Below are positions 34,477 through 44,076 of a DNA stretch of 64,000 bases, in pieces (the first letter of the stretch is position 1; the number at the start of each line of letters is the position of its first letter). The notes under the pieces were generated by a model. That model worked only from the letters and a program-made list of their open reading frames with translations, made no database searches and had not been told where the DNA came from. Position numbers and translations under genes: made by a program. The DNA is from Arthrobacter pigmenti (GTDB lineage: Bacteria > Actinomycetota > Actinomycetes > Actinomycetales > Micrococcaceae): the NCBI RefSeq assembly GCF_011927905.1, contig NZ_JAATJL010000001.1:1922001-1986000 (forward strand), read 5' to 3'.

Positions 34477-35520
34477 ATGAATCAAGTCCAGGAACCCGGC
34501 GAGCACGTTTTCCTCGAACTTCGCGCCCGCGATGCCTGGTCCCAGCGCGACTACCAGTCGGCCCGCAGGATTGCGCGGGAGGCACAGGACGCCGCCGAGG
34601 CGGGCGGCGATGACAGCGCACGCTGGAATATGGCTTTCCTCCAGGCGGAGTGCCTGAAGAGAGATGGTGCTTTCCAGGATGCTCAGTTACTGGCTGAATC
34701 ACTGCGGGAAGATTCGCTGACTCTGCGTTATCCTGATCTCGCCGCCCGCGTTTCTACCTTCCTCGCCGGAACGCTGCAGGGACAGGGCCATCTCGCCGAG
34801 GCGGCCCAGGAAGCTCGGCACGCAGTCGAGATGGCGAGCAGCGCCGCGGATTCCGCCGAACTTCACATTGGAGCCCAGCACGCGCTCATCGCTGCTCTCG
34901 CTGAAAGCGATCAAATCGACGACGCCTGGAGCGAATGCCTGCGACTAGCGGAACTCATCACCCCCGAAACCACCGCACAGACCGCTGGGAAAGCGTTCTG
35001 GGTGATTGGAAACGTCGCGTACCTTCGACGGGACTCCCAGAACGGGACGCTCTATCACCGGAAGGCTGCCGACAATCTATCTCCCTCCAACGACCTCGAC
35101 CTATGGGCGCGATTCAACCGCGCGTCAGCGGCACTGCGTCTCGCCGGCGGCGTCGTCGAGCCCGAGACGCTTGAGTGCATCGAGCGGGCCGAGATGGCGG
35201 CGTCGATTGTGGGTGGAAGTGAGCGTGACAAGCTTGAACTGTCCCTGACACGCGCCCACTGGCTGTTCCTTACGGGGCAGTACGATGCCGCCGTCGAACG
35301 CCTTCGCCCAATCTGCCAAACGTCGGAACTGCTCGCCAGCCAGACGGCAGCCGAGGCGTACATGCTGCTGGGGCAGGCTCTGGCCCGCTCCGGCGATTCG
35401 CTCGAAGGGCTGTTCCAGCTGGAGAAGAGCCAGGAACTGTTTCGACAGTCAGGATCGCCGGACCGCGAGGCACACGTAGGGAATCTTATCGAGGACCTTC
35501 ACCGCTCCGCAGACCTCTAA
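34477..35520 (+). CDS. TPR-repeat protein, putative peptide receptor (module 2)
   Basis: 347 aa from ATG 34477; a GTG 9 nt upstream is also in frame. All-helical TPR protein and clear paralogue of the one at 32908, closest in the C-terminal two thirds (AGKAFWVIGNVAYLR, LWARFNRASAALRLAGGVV, ETLECIERAEMAASIVGGSERD, AAVERLRPIC). No DNA-binding or catalytic domain is visible, and Cys residues are few. It is divergent from the VGNWPD precursor by 241 bp, repeating the peptide-gene/TPR-gene layout of module 1. Converges with the GH18 gene after 10 nt. Confidence 0.72.
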   Translation: MNQVQEPGEHVFLELRARDAWSQRDYQSARRIAREAQDAAEAGGDDSARWNMAFLQAECLKRDGAFQDAQLLAESLREDSLTLRYPDLAARVSTFLAGTLQGQGHLAEAAQEARHAVEMASSAADSAELHIGAQHALIAALAESDQIDDAWSECLRLAELITPETTAQTAGKAFWVIGNVAYLRRDSQNGTLYHRKAADNLSPSNDLDLWARFNRASAALRLAGGVVEPETLECIERAEMAASIVGGSERDKLELSLTRAHWLFLTGQYDAAVERLRPICQTSELLASQTAAEAYMLLGQALARSGDSLEGLFQLEKSQELFRQSGSPDREAHVGNLIEDLHRSADL

Positions 35521-35530
35521 CCGGAGAGGC

Positions 35531-37087
35531 TCACTGAAGTTCGTCGAGCAGTTCCTTCACCTCTTCGCTGGAGAACTTCCGCCACGGTGAGGAGTCGGAA
35601 GCCTGCAATGCGGCCTCCGGGCTGTCGCTGCGGTTCCACCACTTCGCCTCGAAGACATGGCCGTCGAAGAGGATCCGGTCGCCCTTCTCGTAGACCTTCT
35701 CTGCGTCCCAGCCCGGGTAGGTCTCAGGCGGGGCAGTCACCACCGGAAGGGGTTTCTCCCCCGGCAGCACCGGGCCGATCAGCGTCCAGGGAGTCTCCGC
35801 GGCCTGCAGAACCGGGTTGTCCGGAACGTCACCGCTGGTCCAGTACTTCGCCGCGTACACCTTCCCGCGCCACACCACCCGGTCCTCGGCAACGTAGGTG
35901 GCTTCCTCCGACCAGATGGGATACGGGCTGGTTTCCGGGTCATCAACGATCAGCTCCGGCGTCGCTTCCGGAGTTGTCGGCACCGAGTTCAGCGTTGCAG
36001 CGCGCCCCTCGAACCCCGCACCCAGCAGTTCGGCGAACAGCACGCCATCCTGCTCAATTCCGCTGCAGCTGTCCGAGACCAGTGAGACATCACCGTAGTT
36101 GTCGCTGCACGTGGCATCCCGGTTCAGGGACCACATGGACATGCGACCGACTCCGGTCTCAACGGCAAAAGCGTTGAAGGCAGCAGCGGCCTCCAGGTCG
36201 AAGACCTCCGCCGGAACGTCGTTCTGACCGATCATCGGTGTCAGGCCGATCTTCTTCCAGAGGGTCTGCGGACCGAGGCTGGTGCCTGCACGGTCGTAGA
36301 GCACGCCAAGCTGGGAGTGGGTGGCACGGGCCGCAGCGATGGAGGCATCGAGCTGGGACACGCCGGCTTCCCGGCTTCCGCCATAGTCCATGGTCATGAT
36401 GTTGACGCCCGCAAGGTCCACGCCGTCGTCGAGCATCGCGGTCACTGCATCGGTGCCCCCGACGGTCAAGCCCGACGGCGCAACCGGAAGCGTCAACCAC
36501 ACGTTCAGGGGTTCGCCGTCGGCACGGCGCTCCTCCTGGAGCAGCGCTACGGCCTCGGCCCGGCGCGCGGCGGCCTCGGCGTCGGCAAGGTCCTCACCCT
36601 CGATGTCCAGGTCGATCGTGGTCAGGTCATAGCGCTCGACGACAGTCCGGTAGGCGGCGGCCAGCTGCCGGACATCGGTGCAGGTCCGGGCGAGCTCGTC
36701 ATTGAGCAGTCCCCCGAATGACACTGCAACCTCACCTCCATCCTGGGTAAGGCGAGCGATCCGGCGATCAAGGTCCAGTTCAGTCTGTGCTTCGTCGAGA
36801 GAATAGGCGGCACCCCAGGATGGCGTGCAGCCCTCCTGCGGATCAGCCACGATGAATGACAGCACAACACTTCTGCCCTGCTCGGAGACAGGCTGCTCGA
36901 ACGGGTACAGCGGCGTGGCGGTCGCATCGACGTAACCGGCGAACCAGGACCCGCCGCCGGCGGCAGCACGGACATCCTCGAAACGGTTCCACCCCACAAC
37001 GGTGGACACAACCAGTGCACCGGTGATGGCAGCGACTATGGAAAGCCGGACCGGCGAAAGCCGGCGGCCGGGAAAACGTTTGGACAT
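35531..37087 (-). CDS. Secreted GH18-family hydrolase with two chitin-binding modules
   Basis: 518 aa from ATG 37087 (MSKRFPGRRLS); the frame runs 25 codons further upstream without a family start. N-terminal membrane anchor or signal LSIVAAITGALVVSTVVGW. The GH18 barrel has the catalytic core TTIDLDIEGE (DxDxE), the Glu being the acid. Two CBM5/12-type modules close the protein: YPIWSEEATYVAEDRVVWRGKV..YW and YPGWDAEKVYEKGDRILFDGHV..WW. It should bind and hydrolyse chitin or a related beta-1,4 GlcNAc polymer outside the cell. Divergent from a GT2 polymerase, so it may trim or degrade the polymer made there. Confidence 0.85.
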   Translation of the reverse strand: MSKRFPGRRLSPVRLSIVAAITGALVVSTVVGWNRFEDVRAAAGGGSWFAGYVDATATPLYPFEQPVSEQGRSVVLSFIVADPQEGCTPSWGAAYSLDEAQTELDLDRRIARLTQDGGEVAVSFGGLLNDELARTCTDVRQLAAAYRTVVERYDLTTIDLDIEGEDLADAEAAARRAEAVALLQEERRADGEPLNVWLTLPVAPSGLTVGGTDAVTAMLDDGVDLAGVNIMTMDYGGSREAGVSQLDASIAAARATHSQLGVLYDRAGTSLGPQTLWKKIGLTPMIGQNDVPAEVFDLEAAAAFNAFAVETGVGRMSMWSLNRDATCSDNYGDVSLVSDSCSGIEQDGVLFAELLGAGFEGRAATLNSVPTTPEATPELIVDDPETSPYPIWSEEATYVAEDRVVWRGKVYAAKYWTSGDVPDNPVLQAAETPWTLIGPVLPGEKPLPVVTAPPETYPGWDAEKVYEKGDRILFDGHVFEAKWWNRSDSPEAALQASDSSPWRKFSSEEVKELLDELQ

Positions 37088-37327
37088 GGGTCCCCCAGGT
37101 ACGAGACCGTTCGGATTCCGAACGGTGTGCCGTATCGTAACGCCCCTGATGACCCGGCACAAAATGGTGGTACTGTTTCGTCCGTCACACGCTGCAGCGC
37201 CGGGCCGTCACCTTGGTGCATTCACGTGAGACACGCCGTTCGAGCAGGACCGTCACCTGACCTGATTCGGCAATCACACACATCAGGGCCATCCGATGGG
37301 GAGGTCCTTCGAGCAGGTGGGGGGCGG

Positions 37328-39652
37328 ATGCAACAGAATGTTTCCGTAACTGCTTCCGTGGATGCCGTTTCGGCGGAGTCCACCGGAGGAACGCGGCGTC
37401 GTCAGTGGGGATCGGAGAAGCGCTCGGAGCCGCTCTCCATAGTGCATCCCCAACCCTCGCGCCGAAAGATCGCGCTCGGCCGGTTGGGCATTGCGGTCAC
37501 CGTGCTCGGGTGGACCGCCTACGTCATTTCCACCGTCCTGCGGGAGCTCTCCGAGAACCCTTCGGGTGACTTCAGGTTCCAGCTTGAAGCGGTGTTCTAC
37601 CTGGTGGTCGTCACCTTCCTGACCTTCTCAGCCCTCATGTACCTCCTCGCGCGGCAGGGTGCGCTCTACCGCTTCCGGGACCACCGCAGGGTGCCGCGCG
37701 GCGAGCTGGACCGCCACTTCGCGGATTACACCCACGGCATCACCGTATTGGTGCCCTCCTACGCGGAAGAGCCCGCCGTTGTCAGGGCGACGCTGTGGTC
37801 TGCGGCGCTTCAGGAATTCCCCGACCTTCGGGTGACGCTCCTGCTTGACGATCCCCCGCACCCCACGGATCCGCTGATCCGGGCCCGGCTGGAGGCCACC
37901 CGCGCGCTGGCCGGTGATATCGAGCGTCAACTGCTCGAACCCGCTATGCGGTTCGAAGCCGCGCTGGCCGGCTTCCGTGAACGCCTCCAGACAGAGTCAA
38001 CGCACGACGACGAACTCCCGCGCCTGATTGCTGAGTACGAAGCCGCAGCGGGCTGGCTGGAAACCATGGCCGAGAACGAGGCGGTGGCTGACCACGTCGA
38101 TGAATTCTTCGTTGACCTGGTGCTGATGGGCCTCGCCCGCGAATTGCGCCTGAGCATTCTTGCCCTCAACGCCGCACTTGCGCAGGGGTCATCACCGGAT
38201 TCGGACCGGATGACCGAGCTCTACGTGCGGCTTCAGCGGATCTTCACGGTGCGGGTGGATACCTTCGAGCGCAAGCTGTACGCGTCACTCTCGCACGAAG
38301 CCAACAAGGCGATGAACCTGAACGCGTACATCTCCCTCATGGGTGGCCGGTGGCGCAAGGAAAAGGCTGCTAACGGCGTCGTTCTCCGGCCTGCAACCGA
38401 GCCGCACGTCGACGACCTCGACATCCCGGACTCAACCTACCTGTTGACGCTCGACGCCGACTCCCTGCTCCTGCGCGACTACTGCCTTCGTCTTGTCCAC
38501 CTTCTCGAGACACCCGGCAACGAGCGCGTCGCCGTCACCCAGACCCCGTACTCGTCCTTCCGCGGCGCGCCAACGCGGATCGAACGGGTGGCAGGGGCAA
38601 CAACCGACATACAGCACATCCTTCATCAGGGAATGAGCTACTACGGCGCCACCTTCTGGGTTGGCGCCAACGCCGTCATCCGGAAGCGGGCAATCGAGGA
38701 CATCGTCGAGGTGGAAAACGTTGGCGGCTTCGACATCAAGACCTATATCCAGGACCGGACCGTCATCGAGGACACCGAGTCGAGCGTGGACCTGGGTGCG
38801 CACGGATGGACGCTCGTCAACTACCCGGAGCGGCTCAGCTACAGCGCCACGCCGCCTGACTTCGGCTCGCTCGTGGTTCAACGGCGACGGTGGGCCAACG
38901 GCGGGCTGCTGATCCTGCCGAAACTGTGGAACCAGTTACGTGAACGAAGGCACCGGCGCGAACGGATCCTCTTCCGCGAAGTACTGCTGCGCGTCAACTA
39001 CATGGCCTCCATCGCATGGGCGAGCTTCGGTCTGCTCTTCCTGCTCGCTTACCCCTACGACAGCCGCCTGCTCAGCCCACTGGTGTTCGTCGCCGCACTC
39101 CCCTACTTCCTCGCCATGGGCAGCGACCTGCGCGACTGCGGTCACCGCTTCAGCGACATCTTCCGCATCTACGGCTTCAACATCGTGCTCCTGCCCGTGA
39201 ACCTCGCCGGAGTTCTCAAATCCATCCAGCAGGCGTTCACCGGGGAAAAAATCCCGTTCGTGCGCACGCCGAAGGTGAAGGACCGCACGGCTGCTCCCGC
39301 GCTCTACGTGGTGGTTCCATTCCTCATCGTCGCCTTCTCGCTGTTCACCGTCTGGCGCGATGTAGTGAGTGAAAATTGGGTCAACGCCGGTTTTGCGGCC
39401 CTGAACGCACTGCTCGCTTTCTACGCCATCCGCGCGTACATCGGCCTGAAGAACTCGCTTGTTGACACCGTGCTGGGCGTCCTGAACTGGCTGTACGTGG
39501 AGCCCAGGAAGCCCCGCCCGGAGATATCACCGGTGGTCCAGAAAGCCCCGGAGGAAGCTGATTGGGAAGCAATTCTCTACCACGGTGACCGGAGACTGAA
39601 CCGCGACATGCGCGGAAGCAACGACCGCCGTCGTCGTATTTCTGTACGTTAG
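37328..39652 (+). CDS. Cellulose-synthase-like family 2 glycosyltransferase
   Basis: 774 aa from ATG 37328, the second start candidate after a 67-codon open stretch without a good start. N-terminal hydrophobic segments (IAVTVLGWTAYVIS, FYLVVVTFLTFSALMYLLA) frame a cytosolic GT2 domain: VLVPSYAEEPAVVRATL, the DxD-like DADSLLLRD, the catalytic QDRTVIEDTE and the QRRRW motif of processive enzymes. C-terminal membrane segments follow. It should polymerise a beta-linked exopolysaccharide from UDP-sugars. Next to GGDEF-EAL and GH18 genes, as in c-di-GMP-controlled polymer loci. Confidence 0.85.
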   Translation: MQQNVSVTASVDAVSAESTGGTRRRQWGSEKRSEPLSIVHPQPSRRKIALGRLGIAVTVLGWTAYVISTVLRELSENPSGDFRFQLEAVFYLVVVTFLTFSALMYLLARQGALYRFRDHRRVPRGELDRHFADYTHGITVLVPSYAEEPAVVRATLWSAALQEFPDLRVTLLLDDPPHPTDPLIRARLEATRALAGDIERQLLEPAMRFEAALAGFRERLQTESTHDDELPRLIAEYEAAAGWLETMAENEAVADHVDEFFVDLVLMGLARELRLSILALNAALAQGSSPDSDRMTELYVRLQRIFTVRVDTFERKLYASLSHEANKAMNLNAYISLMGGRWRKEKAANGVVLRPATEPHVDDLDIPDSTYLLTLDADSLLLRDYCLRLVHLLETPGNERVAVTQTPYSSFRGAPTRIERVAGATTDIQHILHQGMSYYGATFWVGANAVIRKRAIEDIVEVENVGGFDIKTYIQDRTVIEDTESSVDLGAHGWTLVNYPERLSYSATPPDFGSLVVQRRRWANGGLLILPKLWNQLRERRHRRERILFREVLLRVNYMASIAWASFGLLFLLAYPYDSRLLSPLVFVAALPYFLAMGSDLRDCGHRFSDIFRIYGFNIVLLPVNLAGVLKSIQQAFTGEKIPFVRTPKVKDRTAAPALYVVVPFLIVAFSLFTVWRDVVSENWVNAGFAALNALLAFYAIRAYIGLKNSLVDTVLGVLNWLYVEPRKPRPEISPVVQKAPEEADWEAILYHGDRRLNRDMRGSNDRRRRISVR

Positions 39653-39713
39653 TTCCGTAGGACCAAACCGCGTCATACCCCCGGCGCACCAGGAAGGAAG
39701 GCGGACGGCCACC

Positions 39714-40115
39714 ATGAATGCAGTCTCGCTGGAACACATTGAAAGTCCGGAAACGCCGGAGGAGCCCACCGGTAGCGACACGGATCCCATCACCCGGCTG
39801 GTCCTGCCGGAGGGCCAGCATATTTCGGGGGAGCTGGCGGAGGAATTCGCCCAGCGTGCGCGCGATGAAGCGGGCACTACGCTCCGGCCGGTTCTCCTGG
39901 TGATCAGCGGCGTCCTCAATTTCAGCAGAGAGGCCAGGGCGGTGTTCAGCAGCTCACGGTCCTCCTCGGCGATCGCCGTCCTGGGAGCCACGTCGGTGGA
40001 CCGTGTCCTGGCCAACTTCCTCCTCGGCGGGGGGCCACCCCCCTGCCCCACCCGATACTTCTCCGACGAGGGCGCCGCCGTCGCGTGGCTGCTGGAGCAC
40101 ACGGATGACTCCTGA
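39714..40115 (+). CDS. DUF7793/STAS-like protein
   Basis: 133 aa with GAAGGAAGG in front. The body LRPVLLVISGVLNFSREARAVFSSSRSSSAIAVLGATSVDRVLANFLLG has the beta-alpha layout of STAS or SpoIIAA-like domains that occurs beside sensor and GGDEF genes in actinobacteria. Its last codons overlap the GGDEF-EAL start by 11 nt, so translation is linked. It may act as a partner protein of the cyclase, but no catalytic residue is evident. Confidence 0.65.
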   Translation: MNAVSLEHIESPETPEEPTGSDTDPITRLVLPEGQHISGELAEEFAQRARDEAGTTLRPVLLVISGVLNFSREARAVFSSSRSSSAIAVLGATSVDRVLANFLLGGGPPPCPTRYFSDEGAAVAWLLEHTDDS

Positions 40116-41661
40116 GGAAGGCGACCCGCGGCTGGCGATGCTGGTGGACGGCATAGTCCGGCTCTCCCGCGGGGACCTCAGCAGCCGGATGGAAACCTCA
40201 CCGGCGCGGGACGACGTCGACGCCGTCATCACCGGTGTGAACCTGCTCGCCGAAGAGCTTGAACTGGTGTACCGCCAGTTCGAGAAGCGCGTGGAGAACC
40301 GCACAGCCATGCTGCACCAGGCGCACCTGGACATGAAGCGCATGGCGATGACGGATTCGCTGACCGGGCTCTCCAACCGCGTGGACCTGGTGGAGAAGAT
40401 TGACCTCGCTCTCAGCGAGCATAAGGAGGGCGCTGCTCCCCCGGCCCTGCTGCTGCTGGACCTCGACTCGTTCAAGAACGTCAATGACCGCTTCGGACAC
40501 GACGCCGGCGACGACGTTCTGCGTGAAGTCGCCGAACGGCTGCGCGGAGTGGTGCGAGCCACGGACACCGTTGCCCGGCTGGGCGGTGACGAGTTCGCCA
40601 TCCTGGTCTCCGAAGCCACCATGGAGATTGCGCTGGGAGTCGCGAACCGCACCCTCGACGTCCTCGCCAAGAGCATCGACGTCGAAGAATTCAGCGTGTA
40701 CTCCCGCGCCAGCATCGGCCTACGCCTGGCCAGCGCGGACCACACCGCCGAATCGCTGCTGCACGAGGCGGATACTGCGATGTACGCGGCGAAGAACGAG
40801 GGCCGCAGCACCATCAGGACCTTCGAGCCCGTGATGCTCTACGACAGGCAGCTGCGCACCCTGATGGCGGCCGAACTCCGCGACGCGATTGGTTCCGACC
40901 AGTTGTGCGTGCACTACCAGCCGGTCGTGAACCTACAGGACGGCGCCATCAACGGCGTCGAGGTCCTGGTGCGCTGGGAGCACCCAACCCGGGGAATGAT
41001 CGCCCCGGACTCGTTCATACCCCTCGCCGAGGAAATCGGAGCCATTTCCGACCTTGACCGTTGGGTCATGGCCACGGCATTGCAGCAGTACGCCATCTGG
41101 CGTGCGGCCCTCGCCCTGCCGGAGCACTTCCAGATACGGGTGAACATCTCGGCCATCGAGCTGCGCCAGCTGGACATGGTGGATTTCGTGCGCGGCCTGC
41201 TGAAGCGGATGGCAGTTCCGCCCGAGTCCCTGGTCATCGAGATCACTGAGTCCGCCCTGGTGAGCGGAGGCGAAGTTGAGACGTACTCACTCCTCAGCCT
41301 CAAACAATTGGGCGTGTGCATCGAGATCGACGACTTCGGGACGGGCTACTCCTCCATCAGCTACCTTCGGCGCCTGCCGGTGGACATGGTGAAGGTGGAC
41401 CGCTCCATCCTCCGCGAACCGGCCACAGGCTCCTGGCAACCGGACTTCGTGGCGGCTGTCTTTCAGCTGATCCGCGCAGCCGGGCTTGGCGCAGTGTTCG
41501 AAGGCATCGAAACCCGGGACCAGGCGGAATTCCTGCGCACACTGGGCAACGTCAGCGGGCAGGGATACTTCTTCAGCAAGCCGCTCCCCGAACCCGACAT
41601 CACCGAACTGTTGCGTGCCGGCGGCTACCTCAGCACCAACCTGTCTGATCAGTACACCTAG
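40105..41661 (+). CDS. GGDEF-EAL c-di-GMP synthase/phosphodiesterase
   Basis: 518 aa from ATG 40105, 11 nt inside the preceding gene. The N-terminal part is a HAMP-like/coiled-coil stretch (LVDGIVRLSRGDLSSRM, EELELVYRQFEKRVENRTAML). GGDEF at residues 160-164 is intact, with an RATD inhibitory site five residues before it. The EAL domain has EVLVRWEHP, ITESALV, IDDFGTGYSS and an intact EGIETRDQ, so phosphodiesterase activity is possible; the first motif is EVL rather than EAL. It can thus make or break c-di-GMP and is cytosolic. The locus predicts control of the GT2 polymer. Confidence 0.88.
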   Translation: MTPEEGDPRLAMLVDGIVRLSRGDLSSRMETSPARDDVDAVITGVNLLAEELELVYRQFEKRVENRTAMLHQAHLDMKRMAMTDSLTGLSNRVDLVEKIDLALSEHKEGAAPPALLLLDLDSFKNVNDRFGHDAGDDVLREVAERLRGVVRATDTVARLGGDEFAILVSEATMEIALGVANRTLDVLAKSIDVEEFSVYSRASIGLRLASADHTAESLLHEADTAMYAAKNEGRSTIRTFEPVMLYDRQLRTLMAAELRDAIGSDQLCVHYQPVVNLQDGAINGVEVLVRWEHPTRGMIAPDSFIPLAEEIGAISDLDRWVMATALQQYAIWRAALALPEHFQIRVNISAIELRQLDMVDFVRGLLKRMAVPPESLVIEITESALVSGGEVETYSLLSLKQLGVCIEIDDFGTGYSSISYLRRLPVDMVKVDRSILREPATGSWQPDFVAAVFQLIRAAGLGAVFEGIETRDQAEFLRTLGNVSGQGYFFSKPLPEPDITELLRAGGYLSTNLSDQYT

Positions 41662-41676
41662 CCCCTCACGCGCAAA

Positions 41677-41705
41677 CCCGGCCTTCCCTTTCGGGAGAGG
41701 CCGGG
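41677..41705. terminator. Terminator between GGDEF-EAL and ilvE
   Basis: CCCGGCCTTCCC and GGGAGAGGCCGGG form a 12-13-bp stem around a TTTC loop, with A-rich bases on one side and CTTGTG on the other. It can end both converging genes. Confidence 0.85.
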
Positions 41706-41726
41706 CTTGTGTGCGTATCCGTTGTG

Positions 41727-42833
41727 CTAGACGAGGCGCGTCAGCCAACCATGCGGGTCTTCCACCGCGCCGGTCTGGATTCCCAGGAGCTGCTCGCGGA
41801 TGGACATCGTGACCTCACCCGCGGAGGGATCGGGGGCGCTGATGACGTCGTCGCCGTCCTTCAGCTCACCAATGGGGGTGATGACTGCGGCGGTGCCGCA
41901 CGCGAAAACCTCGGTGATCTCGCCGCTGCCAACGCCGTCCCGCCACTCATCGAGGGTGATGGTGCGTTCCTGGACGTTCAGTCCGCGGTCCTGTGCCAGC
42001 TGGATGATCGAGGAACGGGTGATGCCCTCGAGGATGGTTCCGCTCAATGACGGGGTAACCAGCGATCCGTCCTTGAACACGAAGAAGACGTTCATGCCGC
42101 CGAGTTCCTCGACGGCGTTGTTGTTGAACTGGTCCAGGAAGAGGACCTGCTTGCAGCCGTGTGCTTCTGCCTCGAGCTGGGCAGCGAGCGACGCCGCGTA
42201 GTTGCCGCCGCACTTCGCCGCACCCGTTCCGCCCCGGCCGGCACGCGCGTAGTTCCGTGAGACCCAGATGGAGACCGGAGCCAGTTCCCCGCCGAAGTAG
42301 TTTGCAGCCGGCGAGGCGATGACGCGGTAGGAAACCTCGCGGGCGGGCCGAACGCCGAGGAAGGCTTCCGTGGCGATCATGAAGGGGCGCAGGTAGAGGC
42401 TCTCACCGTCCCGGGTGGGAACCCATTCCTTGTCTGCGGCGACCAGCTGGCGGAGTGATTCAAGGAAGATCTCCTCCGGCAGCTGCGGGAGTGCCAACCG
42501 CGCGGCGGAGCGGTTAAGACGCGCCGCGTTGGCCTCCGGACGGAAGGTCCAGATCGAGTCATCCGCATGGCGGTATGCCTTCATGCCCTCGAAGATTTCC
42601 TGGCCGTAGTGCAACACTGCAGCTGCGGGATCCATGGCGATGGGGCCGTACGCCTCGAGCCGCGCATTACCCCAGCCGCCCTCACCCGAATCATCAACCG
42701 TGAAGTCCACCACGACGGTGTGGTCGGTGAAGTGGTTACCGAACCCCGGGTTTGCGAGAATCGCTTCGCGCTCCGCCTCCGTTCGAGGGCTGGCGGACGG
42801 GTGCTGGGCGAATTCCAGCTGGGTAGCTGTCAT
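41727..42833 (-). CDS. ilvE: Branched-chain amino acid aminotransferase
   Basis: 368 aa class IV PLP aminotransferase. MDPAAAVLHYGQEIFEGMKAYRHADDSIWTFRP is the N-terminal signature; the PLP Lys lies in GGTGAAKCGGNYAAS; EVFACGTAAVITPIGELKDGDD is the C-terminal signature. It interconverts branched-chain amino and keto acids. leuB lies 58 nt upstream on the same strand, giving a second leucine locus besides leuCD. Confidence 0.96.
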   Translation of the reverse strand: MTATQLEFAQHPSASPRTEAEREAILANPGFGNHFTDHTVVVDFTVDDSGEGGWGNARLEAYGPIAMDPAAAVLHYGQEIFEGMKAYRHADDSIWTFRPEANAARLNRSAARLALPQLPEEIFLESLRQLVAADKEWVPTRDGESLYLRPFMIATEAFLGVRPAREVSYRVIASPAANYFGGELAPVSIWVSRNYARAGRGGTGAAKCGGNYAASLAAQLEAEAHGCKQVLFLDQFNNNAVEELGGMNVFFVFKDGSLVTPSLSGTILEGITRSSIIQLAQDRGLNVQERTITLDEWRDGVGSGEITEVFACGTAAVITPIGELKDGDDVISAPDPSAGEVTMSIREQLLGIQTGAVEDPHGWLTRLV

Positions 42834-42891
42834 GGTTCCTCCACGCTGTCGGACAAAAATGTCGCTAGTCAGTTAATGCTTCCTAACCAGC

Positions 42892-43947
42892 TTAGGACAC
42901 AGCGGCGGCAATAGCATCGCCAATCTCCGCGGTGGTTCGCGGCGTCGCTGACCGGGCAGCGACGTCGTTCTCCACCGCCTGCTCGATCTTCGCCGCCTGC
43001 TCGGCAAAGCCCATGTGATGCAGGAGGAGCGCCGCGGAGAGGATCGCGGCGGTCGGGTCTGCCTTCTGCTGCCCCGCTATGTCGGGGGCGGAGCCATGGA
43101 CCGGCTCGAACATCGACGGCGCCGTGCGGTCCATGTTGATGTTGCCGGATGCCGCGAGCCCGATGCCGCCGGTCACTGCCGCAGCGAGGTCCGTGATGAT
43201 GTCCCCGAACAGGTTGTCGGTGACGATCACGTCGAAGCGGGCAGGATCGGTGGCGAGGAAGATCATTGCGGCATCCACGTGCAGGTAGTCGTGGGTCACC
43301 TCCGGGAATTCGGCTGCAACGGCCTCGACGGTGCGCTTCCAGAGGTGGCCGGCATAGACCAGGACATTGTGCTTATGTACCAGCGTGAGCTTCTTGCGGG
43401 GACGCTCACTCGCGCGCCGGAAGGCATCGCGGACCACCCGTTCCACGCCGTGGGCGGTGTTGATGGAGACCTCGGTTGCGATCTCGTGCGGGGTACCCGT
43501 CCGCAGCGATCCTCCGTTGCCGACGTACGGTCCTTCGGTGCCCTCACGGACAACGATGAAGTCGATCTCGCCGGGATTGCCCAGCGGACTTGCCACTCCC
43601 TGGTAAAGCCTGGAAGGGCGCAGATTCACATAATGGTCAAGACTGAAGCGCAACTTGAGCAGCATTTCGCGCTCGATCAGTCCCGAGGGAATACGGGTGT
43701 CCCCAGGAGCCGCTCCGACTGCCCCGAAAAGAATGGCGTCATGGGCGCGCAGCTTCTCCAGCGTTTGGGCGGTAAGGGTCTCCCCCGTTGCCAGCCAGTG
43801 CTCCGCGCCAAGCTTGTACTCGGTCAGGTCCAGCTCGGCGTCGGCCGAAGCGGTGGCGCTCCGCAGCACCTTCACTGCTTCGGCGATCACCTCCGGACCA
43901 ATGCCGTCGCCGGGGATAACTGCCACGTTGATACTCGATGAAGTCAT
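42892..43947 (-). CDS. leuB: 3-isopropylmalate dehydrogenase
   Basis: 351 aa from ATG 43947 ([20 protein letters not shown]). The frame is open upstream but lacks the family start. NAD-binding loop and Mg/substrate residues occur in [39 protein letters not shown]. The start is 6 nt from a TACGCT box with no ribosome site, as in a leaderless gene. It oxidises 3-isopropylmalate in leucine synthesis. LtbR-type control of leuB occurs in related species, but no copy of the 15441 palindrome is seen here. Confidence 0.94.
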   Translation of the reverse strand: MTSSSINVAVIPGDGIGPEVIAEAVKVLRSATASADAELDLTEYKLGAEHWLATGETLTAQTLEKLRAHDAILFGAVGAAPGDTRIPSGLIEREMLLKLRFSLDHYVNLRPSRLYQGVASPLGNPGEIDFIVVREGTEGPYVGNGGSLRTGTPHEIATEVSINTAHGVERVVRDAFRRASERPRKKLTLVHKHNVLVYAGHLWKRTVEAVAAEFPEVTHDYLHVDAAMIFLATDPARFDVIVTDNLFGDIITDLAAAVTGGIGLAASGNINMDRTAPSMFEPVHGSAPDIAGQQKADPTAAILSAALLLHHMGFAEQAAKIEQAVENDVAARSATPRTTAEIGDAIAAAVS

Positions 43948-43953
43948 GGGAAT

Positions 43954-43959
43954 AGCGTA
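43954..43959 (-). promoter_or_regulatory. -10 box of putative leaderless promoter (leuB)
   Basis: TACGCT on the minus strand, 6 nt upstream of the leuB ATG. Confidence 0.55.
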
Positions 43960-44062
43960 GGCAATCTTTCCGCATGATGGACAACCCGGTCCCACTTGTT
44001 GAGACAGGGTTGGGAAGGCACAACTCCACCCATGGACCGATGCTGAAGCCACGCGTGCGCCC

Positions 44063-44068
44063 TAGAGT
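44063..44068 (+). promoter_or_regulatory. -10 box of putative leaderless promoter (sensor kinase)
   Basis: TAGAGT followed 8 nt later by the ATG at 44077 of the sensor kinase gene. Confidence 0.5.
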
Positions 44069-44076
44069 TGGAAGCC

